Shown piece after piece: positions 8,004-16,378 of a stretch of 64,000 nucleotides of DNA. This DNA comes from Paenibacillus sp. JJ-100 (lineage in GTDB: Bacteria > Bacillota > Bacilli > Paenibacillales > Paenibacillaceae). The translations under genes and the position numbers were made by a program. Every line of letters begins with the position of its first letter. The stretch's first letter is position 1. The notes under the pieces are model-generated. The model ran no database searches and was not told where the DNA came from. It saw only the letters and a program-made list of their open reading frames with translations. The stretch spans positions 1-64,000 of the forward strand of contig NZ_CAOJCM010000012.1 in the NCBI RefSeq assembly GCF_948329825.1, written 5' to 3'.

Positions 8004-8870
8004 TTAAGATCTTCTCCGCAAGCCTGGAGAACGATACAACATCGCATCACACATGTCTGCCGTCCGCCGAATCGGTTTCACATCATGGACTCGTACCATC
8101 TGGCAGCCTTGGGCAATGCCAAATGCCACTGTCGCGGCTGTGCCTTCGATTGCATCATCCGCGCCAACATCCAACGTATGTTGGATAAATCGTTTGCGGG
8201 ATGTGGCGAGCAGTACCGGATAACCGAGTTCACCCAGTATACCCAGAGATGACATCAATTGCAGGTTCTCAGAAAGGTCTTTCACGAAACCGATTCCCGG
8301 GTCTAGTATTATTTGCTTCTCGTGTACGCCAGCTGCAAGTGCCCGTTCGATACTTTCCTGCACATCATGCACCACATCATTCAGATAATCGGTGTAATCC
8401 CGTGCCTGCCTATTATGCATCAGAATAATCGGACAGCCCAGATCGGCTGCAGTACGTGCCATCTCAGGATCGCCTTTGGCCCCCCATACATCATTGATGA
8501 TATGAGCGCCAGCCTGAATCGCTTGACGGGCAACCTCGGCCTTATAGGTATCGACTGATATTGGAATATGTGGCGCCTCTGCATGCAGGGCTTCAATCAC
8601 CGGAATAATCCGCTGAAGCTCTTCATCCACACTGATTACCTGTGAACCTGGACGGGTGGATTCTCCACCGATATCAATCAGATCGGCACCGTCTTCTATC
8701 ATCTGTTTGGCATGAGCTACAGCACGTTCCACATTATTGTATCGTCCCCCGTCTGAGAACGAATCAGGTGTTACATTCAGGATACCCATAATCTGAGTAC
8801 GGGTTCCCAGGGTTATTGAAGCTGGACCCCATTCATATTTCCGTTCGTAAATGACTGGTGTAAGTGTCAT
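8004..8870 (-). CDS. folP: Dihydropteroate synthase
   Basis: A 288-residue DHPS (sul) that condenses 6-hydroxymethyl-dihydropterin diphosphate with p-aminobenzoate to dihydropteroate; it is the sulfonamide target. It has both Prosite-type signatures, MGILNVTPDSFSDGG (about 28-42) and ADLIDIGGESTRPG (about 61-74), plus the substrate loop SRKRF near 237. Its ATG overlaps the pabC stop (ATGA), which suggests coupled translation. The N-terminal 25 residues before the barrel are usual for Bacillales. Confidence 0.96.
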   Translation of the reverse strand: MTLTPVIYERKYEWGPASITLGTRTQIMGILNVTPDSFSDGGRYNNVERAVAHAKQMIEDGADLIDIGGESTRPGSQVISVDEELQRIIPVIEALHAEAPHIPISVDTYKAEVARQAIQAGAHIINDVWGAKGDPEMARTAADLGCPIILMHNRQARDYTDYLNDVVHDVQESIERALAAGVHEKQIILDPGIGFVKDLSENLQLMSSLGILGELGYPVLLATSRKRFIQHTLDVGADDAIEGTAATVAFGIAQGCQMVRVHDVKPIRRTADMCDAMLYRSPGLRRRS

Positions 8871-9760
8871 GAAGTATACCCCGCTTTCTCCCGGTACATA
8901 CGCAGCAACACTGCGGTAACCGGGCCAATAAATCCGTTGCTGATTTTAACTTCGTTACCATCTAAATCGTATAGTTTCGTCACCGGGACCAACTCAGCCA
9001 CTGAACCGGTCAGGAAGATTTCATCAGCCTGCTCCAGATCCCTCCATGGCGATTCCACCTCTCGGCAGGAAATACCTTGATCGGCAGCAATCTCCATCAC
9101 TACAGCTCTAGTAATGCCCGGCAGAATTCCAGTAGACAATGAAGGGGTATAGAGGACCTGTTCACGCACCCAAAATACGTTACTGACAATCCCTTCTGCA
9201 ATATAACCTTCTCGCGTAATTTGTAATCCCTCTGCTCCTTGCAACCGATGGTCATGCTGAATATATCTATTTAATTCACGTTTGGCTAATATGCTGTTCA
9301 TGTAATGAAGCGACTTGAATCTGGTGTGGCTCTCCGGCGTATTGCGAGGTGTAGATAGCTGCTGAAGTACTTTACCTCTCTCATATAGAGTGGGAGATGG
9401 TTCTGGCAGTGCTTTTGCTAATACGATATGAGTTGGGTCTGTGTAATCCCCCGAAGGTAATCCAAACGGCGCTTCACCAGCAGATATCGTATACCGCACA
9501 TAGGCATCCTCAAGATTGTTTGCCCGCATTAGACGAGATATCCAGTCTGTGACTTCAGTGGCTGTCACCTCAAACGGAATACCTAGCTCCGCACAGCCAG
9601 CAGCCATACGCTCTAAATGTCGTTCCAGAAGATAAGGCACCCCCTGATATGTACGAAAGGTCTCAAACAACCCAATCCCGTACAAAAAGCCGTGATCCGT
9701 CACAGGAACCACGGCTGATGCCAGCTGAACCAACTTTCCGTTCATCGCGGCATATTGCAT
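8867..9760 (-). CDS. pabC: 4-amino-4-deoxychorismate lyase
   Basis: A 297-residue PLP fold-type IV enzyme that releases pyruvate from aminodeoxychorismate to give p-aminobenzoate. DHGFLYGIGLFETFR (about 21-35) is the family N-terminal signature; the PLP lysine is in TRFKSLHYMNS (about 150-160); EGIVSNVFW and GILPGITR bind the cofactor phosphate. Start ATG 9760, one base after the pabA stop; a much longer upstream frame lies inside pabA. It ends in an ATGA overlap with folP. A D-amino acid or branched-chain aminotransferase is possible by fold, but the pab operon context settles it. Confidence 0.92.
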   Translation of the reverse strand: MQYAAMNGKLVQLASAVVPVTDHGFLYGIGLFETFRTYQGVPYLLERHLERMAAGCAELGIPFEVTATEVTDWISRLMRANNLEDAYVRYTISAGEAPFGLPSGDYTDPTHIVLAKALPEPSPTLYERGKVLQQLSTPRNTPESHTRFKSLHYMNSILAKRELNRYIQHDHRLQGAEGLQITREGYIAEGIVSNVFWVREQVLYTPSLSTGILPGITRAVVMEIAADQGISCREVESPWRDLEQADEIFLTGSVAELVPVTKLYDLDGNEVKISNGFIGPVTAVLLRMYREKAGYTS

Positions 9761-9761
9761 G

Positions 9762-10340
9762 TTATACAGTCGCCTTTTGTTGTGAAAGGAAATTGCGAAG
9801 TATCTGATGACCGTGATCTGTAATAATGGATTCCGGGTGGAACTGTACCCCTTCAATCGCATACTCTTTATGGCGAAGACCCATAATCTCTCCTTCAGCC
9901 GTCTCTGCTGTAATCTCTAAACAATCCGGCAGGCTACTACGCTCCACGATCAACGAATGATAACGGGTTGCCGTGAATGGAGAAGGTAAACCCGCAAACA
10001 CAGATGTGCCCGTGTGAAGCATTTCGGACGTTTTGCCATGCATCATACGATCTGCGCGAATAACATTGCCGCCAAATGCCTGTCCAATTGCCTGATGGCC
10101 GAGGCATACGCCAAAGATCGGAATACTGCCTTTAAAATGATCAATAACCGCCAGACTAATTCCCGCCTCATTCGGCGTGCACGGGCCTGGAGAGATCAGA
10201 ATATGATCCGGTGCCAGCGCTTCAATGCCTGCCAGATCAATTTCGTCATTACGGCGAACTTCCACCGTTTCCCCCAATTCACCCAGATATTGAACTAGGT
10301 TATAGGTAAAGGAATCGTAATTGTCGATAACCAGAATCAT
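9762..10340 (-). CDS. pabA: Aminodeoxychorismate/anthranilate synthase glutaminase subunit
   Basis: A 192-residue class I glutamine amidotransferase that supplies ammonia to PabB. The catalytic triad is visible: Cys in FGVCLGHQAIGQAFGG (near 79), His in GVQFHPESI (near 168) and Glu two residues later. The start is ATG 10340 (MILVIDNYDSFTYN), eight bases after AAGGAG; an ATG six codons upstream precedes the ribosome binding site. In B. subtilis the PabA protein also serves TrpE. No trp genes are present here, so a double role is possible but not shown. Confidence 0.95.
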   Translation of the reverse strand: MILVIDNYDSFTYNLVQYLGELGETVEVRRNDEIDLAGIEALAPDHILISPGPCTPNEAGISLAVIDHFKGSIPIFGVCLGHQAIGQAFGGNVIRADRMMHGKTSEMLHTGTSVFAGLPSPFTATRYHSLIVERSSLPDCLEITAETAEGEIMGLRHKEYAIEGVQFHPESIITDHGHQILRNFLSQQKATV

Positions 10341-10432
10341 ATGTCCGCTCCTTCTCATCTTCTACCGCAGACTGCGGCAGATGCCATTTTTATATTAAAT
10401 TAATTGCTTCGTTCCGTTCGGACTGCGCTTGC

Positions 10433-12028
10433 TCAATTCGTGTTCGCTTTTGATGACTGTCCCAATTCGGTTTCAGCCCGTTCACTGTAATTCACAGCTC
10501 TCATCATTGCTCTGGCTTTATTGTGGCACTCTCTGTACTCACGATATGGATCTGAATCAATAACGATGCCAGCTCCTGCCTGAACATAACCCGTTCCGTC
10601 CTTGATAGCAAGTGTTCGAATGACGATATTCAATTCCATATTGCCACTGAAATCTATCCATCCAATAGACCCTGTGTACGGCCCTCGACGAACCGGCTCA
10701 AGCTCTTCAATAATTTCCATGGTGCGCACTTTCGGAGCCCCCGTTATCGTCCCACCCGGGAACGTTGCAGCAATGACATCAAATACGGTCAATCCTTCGG
10801 CAAGTTTACCTTCTACCTGCGAAACCAGATGCATTACATGGGAATATTTCTCAATAGTCATCAATTCCGGCACATGAACTGACCCATAGGCAGCAATTCG
10901 CCCGATATCATTACGTTCCAGGTCTACCAGCATAATATGTTCGGCTCGCTCCTTCTCACTACCAAGCAATTCCTCTGCCATCGCCTGATCCTCTGCCTCA
11001 TCGCGCCCTCTTCTTCTCGTTCCGGCAATAGGACGCGCACTGACTTTTCCGTTCTCCACTTTGACAAGCAATTCAGGTGATCCACTGACCAGTTGAAATT
11101 CGGGACTGCGAAGCATCCCCATATAAGGTGAAGGGTTCACCATTCGCAACCATTCATAGATATGCTCGCCGCTGGATTGCAGCTGCTTCTCATGTCTGAG
11201 GGATAGATTAACCTGAAACACATCGCCTTGTCGGATATATTCCTGCACCTTACGCACAGCTTGTTCAAAATCCTCTTGTGGGAAGGATGTCTGCCATCCC
11301 TCCGTTTCCCGTTCAGATTCTTCTTTACGCAGTGCAAGATGAACCTGCCTTTGACGGAGTTCCAGTGCCTGTTGCTGCTCCTCAGCCTGAGCAAACCCCA
11401 TCATATGAAGCCATCGTTGCTGCATGGCAGCTGCACGTTTCTCCGCTGTAGCATAGAGACTACGCAGATCGGTCTGTTCTTGCTGTTCAGAGTTGATTTC
11501 CAGATGCACCATACAGAAAAGTGCCTGCTGCTCATGATCGTACGCCCAAAGTTCATCAAATCGCATCCACCAGTAATCGGGGAGAGCAGGGTTGTCTTCG
11601 GCAATCAATGGTAGTCTCTCCAACGATCTGGCGACGTCATAGCTCAGATATCCGGCACAACCGCCTGCAAAATCTGGTGCTCCATCAATCTTGGGTGCTC
11701 GGTAAGGTGCTGTCCATCTTTTTAATACTTCCAGCGGCTTGCCCCGATCTGTTCCTGTTGTCCCTTGGTGCACGTCAAAGATTGTTGCTTCCTGCCCTTT
11801 GCCGGAAACAATGGACACCGGATTTAATCCGAGGAACGTATACCTTCCACCTTTCCCGTTCTCCAGTATGATGGCATTAGGAGATGCATGCTGCCATGCA
11901 GCTTCCCAAGTCAACGGTAATCCGCCATGATACGGTGCTCCATCTGACTTTATTATATAAGGCAACATGGTCCAACCTTGCCTAGCCCACACTTCCCAGT
12001 CGGCGTATGTTGTCATCAGGTGTGTCAT
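10433..12028 (-). CDS. pabB: Aminodeoxychorismate synthase, component I
   Basis: A 531-residue chorismate-using enzyme that, with PabA ammonia, makes 4-amino-4-deoxychorismate. It has the TrpE/PabB N-terminal domain and the chorismate-binding core with PIAGTRRRG (near 333), HIMLVDLERNDIGR (near 360), FPGGTITGAPK and AGAGIVIDSDP. The motif is PIAGT, so the lysine that acts as nucleophile in E. coli PabB is replaced by Ala as in TrpE; assignment as PabB rather than TrpE rests on the pabA-pabC-folP neighbourhood. A Gln/Glu-rich insert lies at about 180-245. First gene of the operon. Confidence 0.92.
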   Translation of the reverse strand: MTHLMTTYADWEVWARQGWTMLPYIIKSDGAPYHGGLPLTWEAAWQHASPNAIILENGKGGRYTFLGLNPVSIVSGKGQEATIFDVHQGTTGTDRGKPLEVLKRWTAPYRAPKIDGAPDFAGGCAGYLSYDVARSLERLPLIAEDNPALPDYWWMRFDELWAYDHEQQALFCMVHLEINSEQQEQTDLRSLYATAEKRAAAMQQRWLHMMGFAQAEEQQQALELRQRQVHLALRKEESERETEGWQTSFPQEDFEQAVRKVQEYIRQGDVFQVNLSLRHEKQLQSSGEHIYEWLRMVNPSPYMGMLRSPEFQLVSGSPELLVKVENGKVSARPIAGTRRRGRDEAEDQAMAEELLGSEKERAEHIMLVDLERNDIGRIAAYGSVHVPELMTIEKYSHVMHLVSQVEGKLAEGLTVFDVIAATFPGGTITGAPKVRTMEIIEELEPVRRGPYTGSIGWIDFSGNMELNIVIRTLAIKDGTGYVQAGAGIVIDSDPYREYRECHNKARAMMRAVNYSERAETELGQSSKANTN

Positions 12029-12150
12029 TGGCCTGCCGCCCTTTCCTATGTCGTTATATAAGTTGAAAATGTATCATTAACACAAACGTTCCAAGTGAAG
12101 GAACAAGCTATGTACAGAGGATTCAACCTATATATTTCTTTTTGTTTGAT

Positions 12151-12174
12151 AGTATACTAAAGCAACGTTGCTTT
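12151..12174 (-). promoter_or_regulatory. 16-bp perfect palindrome beside a putative -10, upstream of pabB
   Basis: AAAGCAACGTTGCTTT (12159-12174) is a perfect 16-base palindrome. On the minus strand it is followed two bases later by TATACT (12156-12151), a good -10. The matching -35 would be weak (TTTTAA). The palindrome falls in the spacer, where a repressor could block the promoter of the pab-fol operon. No regulator is identified. Confidence 0.4.
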
Positions 12175-12186
12175 TAAAAGCGTTAC

Positions 12187-12223
12187 ACAAAAAATCCTCC
12201 CTACCCGTCAGGGCAGGAAGGAT
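12187..12223 (-). terminator. cysK terminator
   Basis: Strong minus-strand hairpin: ATCCTTCCTGCCC / GGGTAGGGAGGAT with a TGAC loop (12223-12194), followed by TTTTTTG. Two weaker hairpins lie between it and the cysK stop. Confidence 0.88.
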
Positions 12224-12298
12224 CATACATGATTAGAGGACACAAGAACATATTCTCATGAGATCTTGTGACATTAACCGTTAGTTGTAACGGTGTTA

Positions 12299-13237
12299 TT
12301 ATGCCTCGAAATTATATAACGGCGTGCTCAGATAACGTTCACCATTACTTGGTACGATAACTACGACACGTTTACCTTTACCCAGCTGTTTTGCAACCTG
12401 AAGACCTGCACGAATCGCTGCACCAGATGAAATACCGGAAAGGATACCTTCTTCTTTCGCAACTGTCCGGGCTGTTTCAAACGCATCATCATTCTCGATG
12501 TGAATGATCTCGTCATAAACTTCTTGATCCAAAATCTCAGGAATAAAGTTCGCACCAATTCCCTGAATTTTGTGAGGGCCTGGTTTACCACCCGCTAGAA
12601 TTGGAGATGCGGCTGGCTCTACTGCCACAATTTTGATTCCAGGGAATGCTTCTTTCAACACTTCACCCGTTCCTGTGATCGTTCCACCAGTACCAATACC
12701 TGCAACAAACGCATCAAGTGTACCACCTACAGACTGGATCGCTTCAACGATTTCAGGACCTGTCGTTTCGCGGTGAATTTTCACGTTTGCTTTATTTTTG
12801 AATTGCTCAGCCATGAAGTACGTTGGGTTTTCTTTTAACAGCTCTTCTGCTTTTTTAACTGCACCGTTCATTCCCTCTGCTCCAGGTGTGAGTACCAATT
12901 CAGCACCATAAGCACGAAGCAGATTGCGACGCTCCAAGCTCATCGTTTCAGGCATTACAACAACGGCCTTGTAGCCTTTAGCAGCAGCAACCATCGCCAG
13001 ACCGATTCCTGTGTTACCGCTTGTAGCTTCAATAATCGTACCACCTGGTTTCAGCTTGCCTTCTTTTTCCGCTTCTTCAACAATGCTAATCGCGATACGA
13101 TCTTTAACACTTGATCCCGGGTTCTGATATTCCAGCTTCACAAATATTTCTGCACTGCCTTCGGGTACGATATTGTTCAGACGTACCAGCGGAGTACCCC
13201 CGATGAGTTCAGTTACGTTATTAACTACTTTAGCCAT
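12299..13237 (-). CDS. cysK: Cysteine synthase (O-acetylserine sulfhydrylase)
   Basis: A 312-residue PLP enzyme that makes cysteine from O-acetylserine and sulfide. PLP lysine in NPGSSVKDRIA (near 42), the substrate loop EATSGNTGIGLA (near 67-78), the phosphate loop GIGTGGTITGTGE (near 176-188) and SSGAAIRAG (near 265) are all present. ATG 13237 follows AAGGAGGGC. It has its own terminator and promoter, so it is a single-gene unit between the nad-coaX-hslO cluster and the pab-fol operon. In Bacilli cysK is usually regulated by CymR; I could not find a convincing CymR box. Confidence 0.97.
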   Translation of the reverse strand: MAKVVNNVTELIGGTPLVRLNNIVPEGSAEIFVKLEYQNPGSSVKDRIAISIVEEAEKEGKLKPGGTIIEATSGNTGIGLAMVAAAKGYKAVVVMPETMSLERRNLLRAYGAELVLTPGAEGMNGAVKKAEELLKENPTYFMAEQFKNKANVKIHRETTGPEIVEAIQSVGGTLDAFVAGIGTGGTITGTGEVLKEAFPGIKIVAVEPAASPILAGGKPGPHKIQGIGANFIPEILDQEVYDEIIHIENDDAFETARTVAKEEGILSGISSGAAIRAGLQVAKQLGKGKRVVVIVPSNGERYLSTPLYNFEA

Positions 13238-13493
13238 ATGAATGCCCTCCTTAGTGGGATGAAAAATACTTGCTTCTTCTTAGCCATATACGGTATGTGC
13301 TGAAAATCCTCTGGATGTTTTATGAAGAACTGCGGAAATCCGGTGATAAGCTGTCCCTTTCTGCATAAAGGACCTTGCATACAGGTATAGGTAGCGCCGA
13401 TTTTTCCGAAAGTTTCTTATGACATTGAGTCCTATAATAGATGAAGTTCTTATCTTAAATTTTATATCCGAGTAAACGAGTAGGTATTTGATT
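13238..13493 (-). other. Long 5' leader of cysK (about 255 bases), no recognised riboswitch
   Basis: From the promoter at 13500-13528 to the ATG the leader is about 255 bases. It holds a local hairpin (GTCCTTT / AAAGGGAC, about 13354-13372). I looked for the T-box sequence AGGGUGGNACCGCG and for SAM-riboswitch core motifs and found neither. Short frames in it show no good ribosome binding site. Confidence 0.45.
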
Positions 13494-13499
13494 ATTTCC

Positions 13500-13528
13500 A
13501 TATTAACAACCTTACACGCCATTGTCAA
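13500..13528 (-). promoter_or_regulatory. cysK promoter (sigma-A)
   Basis: Minus-strand -35 TTGACA (13528-13523, perfect), 17-base spacer, -10 TAATAT (13505-13500). Confidence 0.72.
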
Positions 13529-13540
13529 TATGAGTATTCA

Positions 13541-13588
13541 AAAAAATACTTTGCCTTAGGTCCTGAGACCGTAGACAAAGTATTTTTA
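13541..13588 (-). terminator. Terminator after the PrsA-like gene
   Basis: Minus-strand stem AATACTTTGTC / GGCAAAGTATT with an inner GGTC-TCA-GGACC stem, followed by TTTTTTT. It closes the nadA-to-prsA-like gene run. Confidence 0.82.
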
Positions 13589-13633
13589 TCAAGATGCAGC
13601 TCTTATAAGGCAGGATACTCGTTTTTCATCAAC

Positions 13634-14584
13634 TCAGGAAGCAGGAATTTCAGAGATGATCACAGCCTCGTATTTATCTCGTAGCATCTGTTCGACCTGC
13701 GGTAGAGGATCAGCCTGATTTAATGCCAGCTCCATACGAATCTCTTCATGTACTTCTTTGGCCGACAGCTCCTGCCGTTCGGCTTTGTCATTCAGTCTGA
13801 GAATTGCATAGCCGCTCTCCACCTCTACTGGCCCGGCGATATCACCGATTTGCATATTGGCAGCCAGCTGCAAGATGGATTGAGGTAGAAACGGATCATT
13901 TTGCTCAATCCAGCCCAGTCTACCTCCAGCATCTCGAGAATACGTATCCTCTGATTCCACACGAGCCGTCTCTTCAAAATCTTTCCCGTTTCTCAGTGCT
14001 GCGAGTAAATCATCGGATTCGGACTTTTCCTTTACTATAATCATGGACAGGTCATATTTCTCAGGTGTGATGTAGTCTTCTCGATGATCTACCCAATATT
14101 GTTGGATATCATCATCCTTAACCTGTATACCTGCGGTAGCAATCTTTTCAAGCAATAGACGGTATCCCGCTTCCAGTTCGAGATCCTCCTTCGACAGGCC
14201 GAGCTCAGACTTCATAGCATCATAATAAGACTTCTCTGAATCATATCCATTCATTGCCTTAGCCATTTCCCTTGCGATCTCTTGGGGAGTGACTACTAAA
14301 TTCCGTTGGATTGCTTCAGCATATACTGCTTTTCGATTTAGCATTTGCAGCAGCATCTCACTGCCGTAACGTTGCTTTAGGGCATCCGTCCAAGCTTTGT
14401 CTGTAATCACTTCTCCGTTTATCGTGGCAACAGCATTTCCTTCTTCCTGATTGGCATCATGAGACTTCTCCGCTTCGTCCTTGCCCTGATTCATCACCTG
14501 CATCGCCATAACTGTACCCATGACTAATACACCAAGTGTCAAAATAACAACCGCTGTCCACAACCCTTTTTCCTGTCTGGTCAT
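13634..14584 (-). CDS. Membrane-anchored PrsA/SurA-like peptidyl-prolyl isomerase (YacD-like)
   Basis: A 316-residue protein with one N-terminal membrane anchor (about 9-29) and no lipobox, so the rest faces the cell-wall side. A SurA_N-like chaperone region (NGEVITDKAW.., about 53-150) is followed by one parvulin domain (about 165-280; YDLSMIIV, GKDFEETARVESED, GGRLGWIE and GPVEVESGYAILRL). Expected role: folding of exported proteins. It follows hslO closely. The place between hslO and cysK is that of B. subtilis yacD. It is a second, distinct foldase next to the PrsA lipoprotein at 36815-37957. Confidence 0.85.
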   Translation of the reverse strand: MTRQEKGLWTAVVILTLGVLVMGTVMAMQVMNQGKDEAEKSHDANQEEGNAVATINGEVITDKAWTDALKQRYGSEMLLQMLNRKAVYAEAIQRNLVVTPQEIAREMAKAMNGYDSEKSYYDAMKSELGLSKEDLELEAGYRLLLEKIATAGIQVKDDDIQQYWVDHREDYITPEKYDLSMIIVKEKSESDDLLAALRNGKDFEETARVESEDTYSRDAGGRLGWIEQNDPFLPQSILQLAANMQIGDIAGPVEVESGYAILRLNDKAERQELSAKEVHEEIRMELALNQADPLPQVEQMLRDKYEAVIISEIPAS

Positions 14585-14607
14585 ACCGCATCCCGTCCCC
14601 GCTTTGA

Positions 14608-15498
14608 TCAGTTCTTGGCTTGTTCTAGGATGGCTTCTAGCTGCTCTTTGTTAAAATCATACGCCTCATTACAGAATTGGCAGACTACTTCAGCCTGTCC
14701 TTCCTCTTCAATCAACTGCTCCAGCTCGGACTGTCCAAGACTGATCAATGTTTTTTCAAGACGTTCACGTGAACAATTACAATTAAAGTGAATATCCAGT
14801 TCACCCATAACTCGTACATCTGGAAGGAGACGACGCAGCAATTCCTCAAGCTCCAAACCCTCGTTCAACAAGGTTGTAACTGGAGGCAAGGCACCAATGG
14901 CATTTTCAATTTCTGTAATTTCAGGGTCTGTTAGACCTGGCAACAGCTGAATAATGAAACCGCCCGAAACGATAACCGAGTTATCCGTATCAACCAGAAC
15001 ACCTACCCCAACCGCAGAAGGCGTTTGTTCCGACTGGGCAAAGTAGTACGTAAAGTCTTCGCCGAGTTCTCCAGAGATAATCGGTATGCTACCACGATAA
15101 GGCTCTTTCAGTCCCAAATCTTTGGTAATGTTAATGAATCCTTCTGTGCCTACCGCTCCAGCCACATCTAACTTCCCAAAGCGATTACTTGGCAGATGCA
15201 CATGTGGATGGGTAACGTAGCCCCGCACCTCACCTTTAGCATTAGCGTCAGCTACAATCTGTCCGATCGGGCCATCACCATTCACTTGGATCGTCAGTTT
15301 CTCTTCACCTTTGAGCATTGCACCCATAATGGCTGCTGTTGTTACCGTACGCCCCATAGCTGCTGTAGCCGTGGGAAACGTGTCATGTCGTCTTCGTAGC
15401 TCTTCCACCAGTTCTGTTGTTTGAACAGCAAATGCCCGTACCTTCCCATTCATTGCTGTACCACGGATCAACCGGTCATGTTTGTTGTTGTTTTCCAA
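14608..15498 (-). CDS. hslO: Hsp33 redox-regulated holdase
   Basis: A 296-residue Hsp33 chaperone that is switched on by oxidation. The N-terminal substrate domain carries the family motif TAAMGRTVTTAAIMG (about 41-55). The C-terminal zinc switch has CNC (near 239) and CQFC (near 271), the four conserved cysteines. I chose TTG 15498 because AAAGGAGG precedes it by nine bases and the length then fits the family; the longer frame begins inside the leader. It lies between coaX and the PrsA-like gene, as in B. subtilis. Confidence 0.95.
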   Translation of the reverse strand: MENNNKHDRLIRGTAMNGKVRAFAVQTTELVEELRRRHDTFPTATAAMGRTVTTAAIMGAMLKGEEKLTIQVNGDGPIGQIVADANAKGEVRGYVTHPHVHLPSNRFGKLDVAGAVGTEGFINITKDLGLKEPYRGSIPIISGELGEDFTYYFAQSEQTPSAVGVGVLVDTDNSVIVSGGFIIQLLPGLTDPEITEIENAIGALPPVTTLLNEGLELEELLRRLLPDVRVMGELDIHFNCNCSRERLEKTLISLGQSELEQLIEEEGQAEVVCQFCNEAYDFNKEQLEAILEQAKN

Positions 15499-15601
15499 GT
15501 CATTCAGCCTCCTTTGGCTTGTAATTATGTTCCTTAACAGAAAAAAACGGCTTAACATATAAGCTGCAATCCCAGCCTGCTGTACGCCGCCCTTTGTATA
15601 T

Positions 15602-16372
15602 CTACCTTTCCCGATTTCGCTCGTAGATGACACGCAGTCCCTCAAGCGTAAGCAGTGGATCTACCTTCTCAATGCTCCGGGTCTCTTCAGCAATCAGTGC
15701 AGCAAGACCTCCTGTGGCAACGACCATAGGCTCGGCCCCCATCTCTTTGCGGATTCGTTCTACGATGCCGTCCACTTGCCCGGCATAACCATAGATAATT
15801 CCTGACTGCATGGCATGCACCGTATTGCGTCCAATAACCTTCTTCGGCTTCTCTAGCTCAATCCGGGGCAACTTGGCTGCCCGCTCATATAGAGCTTCGG
15901 TAGCAATATGAATCCCCGGTACAATGGCGCCGCCCAAGTAGTGGCCTTTCTCATCAATACAGTCAAATGTAGTCGCTGTACCAAAATCAACAACTACAAG
16001 GGGGCCGCCATATTTCTCCAAAGCTGCTACGGCGTTCACGATCCGATCCGCTCCCACTTCTCGCGGATTCTCGTATCGCAGATTTAGCCCCGTCTTGATG
16101 CCCGGCCCAACAAGCATTGGTCTCTTGCCCATATATTTCTCGCACATCATCTCGATGACGTTCACCAGCGGCGGAACCACAGATGAAATGATTACACCCT
16201 CGATGTCTCGAGCTGAGATCGCGGACATATGAAATAAATTATAAATCAATACGCCGTATTCATCCACTGTAGACTGCCGAGATGTGCTCAGACGGAAATG
16301 ATGTAACAGTTCACGGCCCTGATATACTCCGAGCACGATATTACTGTTACCCACGTCTACCACTACAATCAA
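15602..16372 (-). CDS. coaX: Type III pantothenate kinase
   Basis: A 256-residue kinase for the first step of coenzyme A synthesis; type III enzymes need a monovalent cation and resist CoA feedback. The ASKHA fold phosphate motifs are clear: VDVGNSNIVLG (about 5-15), VGADRIVNA (about 105-113), VVVDFGTATTFDC (about 124-136) and VATGGLA (near 223). Length is normal. The start is TTG 16372 after GAGGGGTG. It lies six bases after nadC, so it is probably co-transcribed with nadABC. Confidence 0.95.
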   Translation of the reverse strand: MIVVVDVGNSNIVLGVYQGRELLHHFRLSTSRQSTVDEYGVLIYNLFHMSAISARDIEGVIISSVVPPLVNVIEMMCEKYMGKRPMLVGPGIKTGLNLRYENPREVGADRIVNAVAALEKYGGPLVVVDFGTATTFDCIDEKGHYLGGAIVPGIHIATEALYERAAKLPRIELEKPKKVIGRNTVHAMQSGIIYGYAGQVDGIVERIRKEMGAEPMVVATGGLAALIAEETRSIEKVDPLLTLEGLRVIYERNRER

Positions 16373-16378
16373 AGAGGT

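Noticed and set aside
13238..13493. A T-box or SAM riboswitch before cysK
   Set aside because: The T-box AGGGUGGNACCGCG core and SAM-box motifs are absent.
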